NCBI GenBank assembly: GCA_036563875.1
Contig: DATCLO010000149.1
Coordinates: 1-8,731, forward strand
Source of the DNA: ZC4RG29 sp036563875
Lineage (GTDB): Bacteria; Bacteroidota; Bacteroidia; Cytophagales; Cyclobacteriaceae
Length of the DNA: 8,731 nucleotides
Direction: 5' to 3'
Below the pieces are notes generated by a model. The model was not told the DNA's origin. It worked only from the letters and a program-made list of their open reading frames with translations, and did no database searches. The translations under genes were made by a program, and so were the position numbers. Of the stretch, positions 1-5,600 are shown in pieces (position 1 is the stretch's first letter; every line of letters begins with the position of its first letter).

Positions 1-341
1 ATCTTCAGGTTCTCAAAGTTGTATTGCCCCTTCCGAGGTTCACAATGCGACCACTCTACCCAGGTCTTCACAGAGTTAAATCCAAGAGCTTTGATTTGCT
101 GTACATCCTTACGCCATTCCTCTTTCGACTGCGGAGTAACCGTCGAAAGCATCGTTGCCCTCGCCTTGCCTCCGCTGTACCATACCGAGAACGGAAAGAA
201 ATCGTCCTTGACAATGGTCGGTTTGATTTGAGAGAAAGATTCGACAGAAATCGCCATGAGTATGAGCGTTGCAGCCACGCGCAATACGGTGTGCGAAAAG
301 TGTGTCGACCTGGCCGCGAAGAAGTGAGCTATAGTGATCAT
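1..341 (-). CDS. Secreted GH42-like glycoside hydrolase, N-terminal part (partial)
   Basis: The frame is open from an ATG at 341 to the left edge, giving 113 residues with no stop. A basic/polar N-terminus is followed by a hydrophobic stretch (about residues 19-33, VLRVAATLILMAIS) and ESFSQ (34-38), a typical Bacteroidota signal-peptide end, so the product should be exported. After it come FPFSVWYSGGKARATM (49-64), a Trp/Arg-rich segment, IKALGFNSVKTWVEWSHCEP (83-102) and KGQYNFENL. These match the first strands of the TIM barrel in GH42-type beta-galactosidase-like enzymes, where the 'ALGFN.VKTW..W...EP..G.Y.FE' block opens the sugar site. The catalytic glutamates lie further downstream and are outside the window, so activity and substrate cannot be judged. 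No Shine-Dalgarno sequence precedes the ATG. A later Met (29) would destroy the signal peptide and is unlikely to be the start. A related clan-A glycosidase family remains possible. Confidence 0.75.
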   Translation of the reverse strand, partial: MITIAHFFAARSTHFSHTVLRVAATLILMAISVESFSQIKPTIVKDDFFPFSVWYSGGKARATMLSTVTPQSKEEWRKDVQQIKALGFNSVKTWVEWSHCEPRKGQYNFENLK

Positions 342-458
342 GTTCGGGGATTTTCCGGGATACTATTTTATGAGTTAATTCATCAATTTGCTAACGCCAC
401 CCCGTTTTCCACGAGAATTCGCAATTGCAACCGCCCGGGAATGAAAATTGTGTTGCGT

Positions 459-473
459 ATTTCTAAAAGAAAT
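459..473. promoter_or_regulatory. 15-base palindrome upstream of the 52-residue gene
   Basis: ATTTCT-AAA-AGAAAT is a perfect 6-base inverted repeat with a 3-base centre, ending 4 bases before the ATG at 478. It occupies the translation initiation region of that gene and lies in the divergent gap shared with the GH42-like gene. It could be an operator or an RNA hairpin masking the start. It is A/T-only apart from one C/G pair per arm, so chance is a real alternative. Confidence 0.25.
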
Positions 474-477
474 TCTT

Positions 478-636
478 ATGATACGAAAATTGAAGTCCGG
501 AGAATACCGGATCTACTCACGCAAGAAAGATCCGACAACAGGGAAGCGCCGCAACCTTGGAACCTTCAAAACTTTGGAGACCGCGAAGAAACATGAAATG
601 GAGATTCAGTATTTCAAGCAGAAAAAGGGAGGATAG
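478..636 (+). CDS. Small basic protein resembling an integrase arm-binding (AP2-like) domain
   Basis: This encodes 52 residues rich in Lys and Arg. The sequence begins MIRKLKSGEYRIYSRKK, continues DPTTGKRRNLGTFKTLETA, and ends with a helix (KKHEMEIQYFKQKKGG). The layout is three short strands ('G.YRIYSRK.D..TGKRRNLGTF') followed by one helix. That is the pattern of the arm-type DNA-binding domain of tyrosine recombinases and of AP2-like folds, here without any catalytic domain. Very similar stand-alone small proteins are common in bacterial chromosomes and are usually annotated as hypothetical. DNA binding is therefore inferred from the fold pattern only. ATG 478 was chosen over an in-frame TTG at 448 because the domain begins exactly there and the intervening residues (MCCVFLKEIL) do not fit. 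The gene converges on the 652-1443 gene with a 15-base gap. It is divergent from the GH42-like gene. Confidence 0.7.
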   Translation: MIRKLKSGEYRIYSRKKDPTTGKRRNLGTFKTLETAKKHEMEIQYFKQKKGG

Positions 637-651
637 CTAAATTCACCCATA

Positions 652-1443
652 TCATTTAGACCGCAACTCCGGCGTATACTCCAACACCGCAAACACAGCG
701 CAATGGTCTGATGCCTCCATACGACACAGCACTCGCGTTTCTTTTACAGTCCACTCCGATGTGCGCGGGTATAGAATGTAGTCGATCTTCTTTGTGGCCG
801 CTGGGCGTGACGGAAACGTATTTGCCCAGGTCGTGTCGGCCTCCGCGAATTCGCTCAGTAATAATTTGATTTCATCGTGGCGCGGCTCGGCGTTAAGATC
901 GCCAGTCAATATCATGGGTGCACGATTCAAATCTGCAACATAGTAGTCGAATAACTGACGAGCCTGAACCTTACGGTCGTCCTCTCGTGTGGTCAGGTGC
1001 GTGCAACCGAAAATTATTTCAATCCCAGGCGCAACTGTCACCATGGCAAACATGAATGTGATAATGCTGGGTCTGCTATGATATCCCTCGAGCGAAGCTA
1101 TGCTGCTCACTGGAAACCTCGAAAGTATCGCATTACCATATTCGCCTCCCTGGAAGTCGCGGTGCTTTACAAAGTAACCTTTTAATCCGGTGCGTCGCGC
1201 AAGCTCCTCTGTAATGTCGACACCACCCGTGCGTTGTGTCTTCTTGTCTACCTCCTGAAGTGCCACGAGATCAGGTTGGACTTCGTTGATAATTGACGCC
1301 AATAGATCCATGTTAATGCTGCCGTCGGCTGCTTCTCCATGATAGATGTTGTACGTTAGCACCCGCAGCGTCGCGGTTCGGTCCTGCGAGAACGCTCCAA
1401 CCGCGGAGATAAGAGAAAGAATTAGGACGATGTATCGCTTCAT
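652..1443 (-). CDS. Secreted endonuclease/exonuclease/phosphatase (EEP) family hydrolase
   Basis: This 263-residue protein has a clear signal peptide (1-20, MKRYIVLILSLISAVGAFSQ, cut before Asp21). The EEP (DNase I/sphingomyelinase-like) motifs appear in order: RVLTYNIYHG with Asn32; LVALQEVD with the metal-binding Glu64; YGNAILSRFP (102-111); GCTHL with His149; LTGDLNAEP with catalytic Asp182 and Asn184; KIDYI with Asp221; and ASDHCAV with the Asp246/His247 pair. All catalytic positions are present and the length is normal, so it should be an active Mg-dependent phosphodiesterase or phosphatase outside the cytoplasm. The substrate (nucleic acid, phosphoinositide/phospholipid or another phosphate ester) cannot be read from the sequence. 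The gene stands alone: the nearest upstream minus-strand unit is closed by a hairpin terminator at 1516-1537. Its upstream region carries a promoter-like pair and two inverted repeats. The ATG at 1443 directly precedes the signal peptide and has no clear Shine-Dalgarno. Confidence 0.9.
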   Translation of the reverse strand: MKRYIVLILSLISAVGAFSQDRTATLRVLTYNIYHGEAADGSINMDLLASIINEVQPDLVALQEVDKKTQRTGGVDITEELARRTGLKGYFVKHRDFQGGEYGNAILSRFPVSSIASLEGYHSRPSIITFMFAMVTVAPGIEIIFGCTHLTTREDDRKVQARQLFDYYVADLNRAPMILTGDLNAEPRHDEIKLLLSEFAEADTTWANTFPSRPAATKKIDYILYPRTSEWTVKETRVLCRMEASDHCAVFAVLEYTPELRSK

Positions 1444-1456
1444 GACACCTGTGCCT

Positions 1457-1487
1457 GAAAGATAATTCAGGATATTTCACGGCGAAA
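1457..1487 (-). promoter_or_regulatory. Candidate Bacteroidota promoter of the EEP hydrolase gene
   Basis: Read on the minus strand, TTTC (1487-1484), 19 bases, then TATCTTTC (1464-1457) resembles the phylum consensus TTTG-N19-TAnnTTTG with one mismatch in each box. The downstream box lies 13 bases before the ATG at 1443, so the predicted leader is only a few bases long. The box sits inside an inverted repeat, CCTGAA-N6-TTCAGG (1454-1471). No transcript data support it. Confidence 0.35.
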
Positions 1488-1497
1488 ATGTTTTCGC
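1482..1497. promoter_or_regulatory. 16-base palindrome, candidate operator of the EEP hydrolase gene
   Basis: GCGAAAA-TG-TTTTCGC is a perfect 7-base inverted repeat with a 2-base centre, 38 bases upstream of the EEP start. It overlaps the proposed upstream promoter element (1484-1487). Its symmetry and position are those of a repressor operator. The binding protein is unknown and none is encoded next to it. Confidence 0.4.
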
Positions 1498-1515
1498 GTG
1501 CGAATTACAAATCTA

Positions 1516-1537
1516 GGGCAGGGTTCACACCCTGCCC
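1516..1537 (-). terminator. Strong hairpin terminator after the Cys-rich micro-ORF
   Basis: Two perfect 9-base arms, GGGCAGGGT and ACCCTGCCC on the minus strand, enclose a GTGA loop, which fits the GNRA tetraloop class. The hairpin starts 8 bases after the stop codon of the 21-codon ORF (1546-1611). On the minus strand it is followed by TAGATTTGTAATT, only moderately U-rich; on the plus strand there is no U tract. Orientation and spacing therefore suit the minus strand, separating the micro-ORF from the EEP gene. Confidence 0.55.
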
Positions 1538-1545
1538 CTGATCGA

Positions 1546-1611
1546 TTAGCAGCAGCCGTTGCCGCAGCCACATCCACCTTCGGTGGTGGACCCGAAAATC
1601 AGATTTTCCAT
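1546..1611 (-). CDS. 21-residue Cys/Gly-rich peptide ORF
   Basis: ATG at 1611 opens a 21-codon frame ending in TAA. The peptide starts MENLIFGSTTEGG and ends CGCGNGCC: four cysteines and four glycines in the last nine residues counting the preceding Gly. I do not recognise a named family. The tail looks like a metal- or thiol-reactive motif, or the core of a modified peptide, but no modification enzyme, exporter or metal-handling gene is visible nearby, so function is open. Coding is supported indirectly by a strong hairpin 8 bases after the stop and by a palindrome and promoter-like box just upstream. The frame stays open for 14 codons upstream (to a TGA at 1653-1651) but contains no other ATG, GTG or TTG. 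There is no Shine-Dalgarno. An alternative is that the tract is a chance ORF in a regulatory RNA. Confidence 0.45.
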   Translation of the reverse strand: MENLIFGSTTEGGCGCGNGCC

Positions 1612-1622
1612 GGCGTTATCAT

Positions 1623-1656
1623 TAAATTTAACATAACCAGCATGAACCTTTCATGC
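1623..1656 (-). promoter_or_regulatory. Palindrome plus -7-like box upstream of the Cys-rich micro-ORF
   Basis: On the minus strand, GCATGAA-AGG-TTCATGC (1656-1640) is a perfect 7-base inverted repeat with a 3-base centre. Nine bases later comes TAAATTTA (1630-1623), a 7-of-8 match to the Bacteroidota -7 box TAnnTTTG. The ATG follows 11 bases after the box. The palindrome falls where the upstream promoter element would be, as expected for an operator, and no clear TTTG is present there. TAAATTTA is itself palindromic, so it gives no direction on its own. Confidence 0.35.
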
Positions 1657-1804
1657 CTGTCGCTTCTATGACGAAGAAGTGGCTGAAAAGACGCAAGTAA
1701 AAGCGGGGATTTTTGTCGCCAACGCGGACACGAGCTGCAATTCCATCACAATCATTGGCCCTACTTTACTATCTTGAAGTTCAACAACACGTGGCAATGA
1801 GCCT

Positions 1805-2002
1805 ATGACTGAGAAAGAATTGAGAAAATTGGAAGGAACGATCCGCACCAAGATGGAGGACATCAGGAATCGGCGGGTCGGACTCAGGGAGTCTGGGATT
1901 GGCTCCCTGATGAACCTGCTGAAGAAAGTTGACGAAGCCCTTTATGAGAAGATGCTGCCGGAGTACAAGGAGATGGTTACCTCCGGGAAGATCTTCAAGT
2001 AG
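1805..2002 (+). CDS. Small charged helical protein, unrecognised
   Basis: This encodes 65 residues, mostly predicted helix and rich in Lys, Glu, Leu and Met: MTEKELRKLEGTIRTKMEDI, then RNRRVGLRESGIGSLMNLL, then KKVDEALYEKMLPEYKEMV, ending TSGKIFK. There is no signal peptide, membrane segment or cysteine, so it should be cytoplasmic. I recognise no family. The amphipathic start (residues 1-20) and the regular composition look like a real protein. A 104-codon antisense frame over the same stretch has an implausible His/Pro/Gln-rich composition. ATG 1805 is the first Met after an in-frame TGA at 1775-1777, and no good ribosome binding site precedes it. It converges on the SRPBCC gene at 2088 and is divergent from the micro-ORF at 1611. 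Confidence 0.6.
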   Translation: MTEKELRKLEGTIRTKMEDIRNRRVGLRESGIGSLMNLLKKVDEALYEKMLPEYKEMVTSGKIFK

Positions 2003-2060
2003 ATGTCCTGGTGTGTCGACGTGTTGATGTTCCGTTATCTGCCAACTGCGTAACAACTTT

Positions 2061-2105
2061 CCCGGGATTGGGTACCCGGGTTGGGCATCATTCAATGATT
2101 TTTTT
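2061..2105 (+). terminator. Possible terminator between two convergent genes
   Basis: Two elements lie between the small plus-strand gene and the end of the SRPBCC gene. The first is a GC hairpin, CCCGGG (2061-2066), 8 bases, CCCGGG (2075-2080). The second is a weaker ATCAT-TCA-ATGAT hairpin (2087-2099) that runs into seven T residues (2099-2105). The T tract suits the plus strand. The second hairpin overlaps the stop codon of the minus-strand gene. The GC arms are self-complementary, so the stem is 6 pairs at most. Confidence 0.3.
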
Positions 2106-2510
2106 CATTTCGCCGATTACGGCGGCCCAGTTGGCGGCGGAGTGTTTGGCTTTTTCTTCGTCGTAATTGGTTTGCGTGATGGTCAGCTCGGTGCCTTCGG
2201 CAACGGGTTTCACTTCGTAGGTAACCTGCAGATAGTTTTCAGGTTTGTCTTCGACACCGCTCCAACTGCTGAAGTAGTCGTACGACAATCTCTTATTAGG
2301 TTCATATTCCCGAACAACTCCTTTGTCTTCATAGGGCTTGCCTTCGTACTCTCCTGTCCACTTTATCGGACTCCCCACCTTCCAGTCGGTTTCCTGGTTT
2401 GAACCAAAGAAATACTGCTTTACAATTTCAGCGTTTGTGAGGGCTTCCCATACTCGTTCTATCGGAGCCTTGATGGTCGTGCGATATGTTGATGAAGGAC
2501 GGTTTTGCAT
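2088..2510 (-). CDS. SRPBCC / AHSA1 (Hsp90 ATPase activator homologue) domain protein
   Basis: This 140-residue cytoplasmic protein covers one AHSA1-type START/SRPBCC domain. Visible landmarks, numbered from the ATG at 2510, are: TTIKAPIERVWEALTNAEIV near the N-terminus, the usual first strand and helix; YFFGSNQETDWKVGSPIKW; the strand pair GVVREYEPNKRLSYDYF; YEVKPVAEGTELTITQTNYD; and a C-terminal helix ending WAAVIGEMKKIIE, which packs over the ligand cavity. Family members bind hydrophobic ligands or act in stress responses, and the actual ligand cannot be predicted. A GTG in frame at 2519 adds three residues (MTV); the ATG was preferred because the conserved domain starts well after both. 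It lies 108-117 bases downstream of the HTCS gene on the same strand, but a small hairpin and a long gap argue for separate transcription. Domain assignment is secure, function is not. Confidence 0.85.
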   Translation of the reverse strand: MQNRPSSTYRTTIKAPIERVWEALTNAEIVKQYFFGSNQETDWKVGSPIKWTGEYEGKPYEDKGVVREYEPNKRLSYDYFSSWSGVEDKPENYLQVTYEVKPVAEGTELTITQTNYDEEKAKHSAANWAAVIGEMKKIIE

Positions 2511-2541
2511 GACAGTCACAGAATGGTTCGTACTAAATTAA

Positions 2542-2556
2542 CGGAATTTGCTTCCG
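2542..2556 (-). terminator. Weak hairpin downstream of the HTCS gene
   Basis: On the minus strand CGGAA-GCAAA-TTCCG forms a 5-pair hairpin followed by TTAATTTAG. It is about 70 bases after the HTCS stop and about 30 bases before the SRPBCC start. It could end HTCS transcripts. The stem is short, and the following TAATTTAG is also a near-match to a -7 promoter box for the SRPBCC gene. Confidence 0.25.
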
Positions 2557-2570
2557 CGGGTTTAGTTATT

Positions 2571-2619
2571 CGTGCCTCAAGCGGACTCGTTGCTCAAATT
2601 CCCCGAACAGCGTGCCTCA
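2571..2619. repeat. Direct 9-base repeat with 40-base period
   Basis: CGTGCCTCA occurs at 2571-2579 and again at 2611-2619, in the gap between the HTCS stop and the SRPBCC start. An exact 40-base offset places both copies on nearly the same helix face. It may be a regulatory pair or chance. Confidence 0.3.
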
Positions 2620-2627
2620 GGAGACTG

Positions 2628-5600
2628 TCACCTTGAATCGATGCGGACGCTATGTGCATGCCCAGAATCGTCGGAGGCCGATTGCCTGTCGCCCGCCCGT
2701 TTTACGAATTCGGTAGGTGTTTTGCCGAACCTTTCTTTGAAACATTTAGTGAAGTACGATAGATTCTGGAATCCCACCTCCAAAGCGACCCCTGCAATGC
2801 TTCCGGCACGTTGAGCGAGCAGCGACGCAGCCCTTTCAAGCCTTAGGTTTCTGATAATCTCGTTCGGAGACAGCCCGGTGATGGATTTGAGCTTCCTGTA
2901 GAGCTGAACTGAACTCATTGCCATTTCCCCAGCCAGCAATTCAACTGAAAATGAGGTATTGCTAAGGTTTCTTTCCACTGCTTCGGTCACCTTCTTCAGG
3001 AAGACTTCGTCCAATGAACGCGCCTTTAGTTCGGAGGGTCGGAGAATTAATGCCGTTGAGAACACTTTCCTGAGTTTCTGTCGCAATTCGATGAGATTCC
3101 GGATGCGGGCAAATAGCTCGGTTATATCAAAGGGTTTTGATAAGTACTCGTCCGCTCCAATCCCGAAGGCATCTATTCGCGTATTGACATCGGCCTTCGC
3201 CGTCAGCAGGATTATTGGAATATGACTTGTCTTTTCATTCGATTTGATCGCCCTGCACAATTCCAGTCCATCCATGTAGGGCATCATCAGGTCTGAAATG
3301 ATGAGATCAGGAATGTGCAACTCGGCCAGTTCAACTCCCGTGCGCCCATCCGATGCGGTAAACACAGAATACGAACATTCGAGACGTTCAGTCAGATAAT
3401 TTCGAAGATCTTCATTGTCCTCAACGATCAACAACTTGAATCCTTCAACATCTTCTTTCCCATTTTCCTTGTGCTCAACGTTAACTACACCCCGAGTAGT
3501 ATCCAGATCGAGCGGCCGCATGAGATCATGTGTCAACGCACCCCGCTCGGGTTGATCCTGAGCAAGCGGGATCAGTACTGAAAAGCAGGTGCCTTTCCCA
3601 AACTCGCTTGTCACGGATATAGACCCCCCGTGAAGCTCCACCAATTCTTTAACCAGGGAAAGTCCGATACCGGAACCCTCGTATTCACGATTATCGCGAT
3701 GATCTACCCGGTAAAAACGGTCGAATACGCGATCAATTTCATCAGGGGGTATACCTATACCGGAATCGGACACCACAATCTTAACACTTTCACCCTGCCT
3801 GGATATCTTAAGCGAGACTAAGCCACCATCGTCGGTGAATTTGAAGGCATTTGAAAGGAGATTTGTAACGATTTTCTCCATCTTATCAGGGTCGAACCAG
3901 GCGTCGATCTCACTTTCGGCGATATACTCAAAATTAATATGACGCGATTGAGCAATGGACATGAAGGAAGCGGAGATAATGCCCACGAATGCGTTCAGAT
4001 TGTCATGTACGGTGACCAACTTCATGGTTCCTGCTTCAAGCCGAGAAAGGTCAAGCAGTTGGTTAACAAGGTTGAGGAGACGTCTCGCGTTTCGCAGCAT
4101 GACTTCAAGTTCTCTCTTGTTCACTGGGTCCGCTGCCATTCTGATGCGATCCTCGAGAGGATTGATTAGCAACGTCAGTGGCGTTCGGAATTCATGGGAG
4201 ATGTTTGTAAAAAACCGCGACCGAAGGCGTTCGAGTTCGAGGAATTTTGATGCCTCGAGTTCCTTCAAACGAATTTCCCCTTTCATCCGCTCGCGTTTTA
4301 GGATTTCCTTTCGCGCAAGGAGAAGGAGTCCGACAAAACCTGTTACATAGATGCCGTAGGCCCACCAGGTTCTCCATATGGGTGGCAGAATCGTGATCGC
4401 GATCGAGGCTCCACTTTCATTCCAGATACCGTCATTGTTGGCACCCTTTATCCGCAGCACATACTTGCCAGGATCCAGATTGGTGTAAGTTACGTTTCTC
4501 TTTGTGCCGGAATAGATCCATTCCCTATCGAAGCCCTCGAGCTTGTAGGCGTATTGATTTTTCCCGGGGTCAGTGAAATCCAGGACGGCAAACTCGAATG
4601 TCAGGACCTTTTTTTCGTATGGTATTCGTAGCTCATCCGTGTATGCAATAGACTTCGCAATGGTATACAATGCTCCGTCGCTGCTGCTTGGATTCACTCC
4701 AACAGCGTTGCCAAAAATTTGAAAGTCTGTAAAGGTCACTGTAGGAACCACGGAATTCTCCCTGAGGCTGTCAGGATGAAACACCACAAGACCATCGCCA
4801 CAGCCAAAAGCCAGGTACCCGTCTTTGAGCTCCTCGGTTGATCGTAAATGGAAGATTGGATTGGGGATTCCATCTTCAACATCATAGCGGCTGACAATTG
4901 CATGCCCGTCGAAAACCGTGAGACCTACCTGTGCCATCCAAAACCGTCCTTTGGAATCCATTTGAATAGCGGGCGTATAGAGATTGGACGCGCCATGCTT
5001 ATTTCTGAATCCCTCCTTTTCTGTATACACTTCCAGCAGCTCAAGCGCGGGAATGCCATCCTCGGAGCTGACTCTGTATTTACACATCCCCTCGAAGGTG
5101 GCCAACCATAGAAAACCTTTCTCATCGAAAATGGATGCCGATATCCTTGAGTTGTCCGTATCGAAGTCCTCTACAACCGTCGATATCTTAGGGGCCTCCA
5201 ACTGCCTCGATGCTTCATTATAAAAAAAAACGGGACCATGCCAACTCGTTACCCAGATGCGCTTATCAGGATCTTCGATGATGGTACTGTACTCGACATG
5301 GTGGTGATGGTGTCTGAATGCGGGATCGGTAAAAACTTGCTTGATCGCTATTGGCCTTGACTCAAGGTCTTCGATCAAGAAAAGCTCAGTGCCTTTGGAC
5401 AGCCATAAGCGATCACGCGAATCCTTTTTGATGATAAAAAAATTTCCCTCCATGACAGGGGTGATCCGGCCAGTTTCCCGCTGCATCACAAACAGGCCAC
5501 TGCCCCGTTCGCTAATAACAAAAAGGTCGCCACTCCGGTCCGAGGATATACCCCAAATCTTTCCATGAGCGTCCTCATGGGGTACATGACGAATCACATG

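Noticed and set aside
24..596. A 190-codon plus-strand ORF across the left end.
   Set aside because: It is antisense to the clear GH42-like N-terminus (1-341) and overlaps the integrase-arm-like gene in another frame. Its Arg-rich composition is typical of a shadow frame.
1781..2095. A 104-codon minus-strand ORF covering the small plus-strand gene at 1805-2002.
   Set aside because: It is longer, but rich in His, Pro and Gln with no domain pattern, and it runs antisense to a frame with normal Lys/Glu/Leu composition. It is treated as a shadow.
3955..4350. A 131-codon plus-strand ORF.
   Set aside because: It lies entirely antisense to the kinase region of the HTCS and is Arg/Ser-rich, as expected from the reverse frame of a conserved gene.
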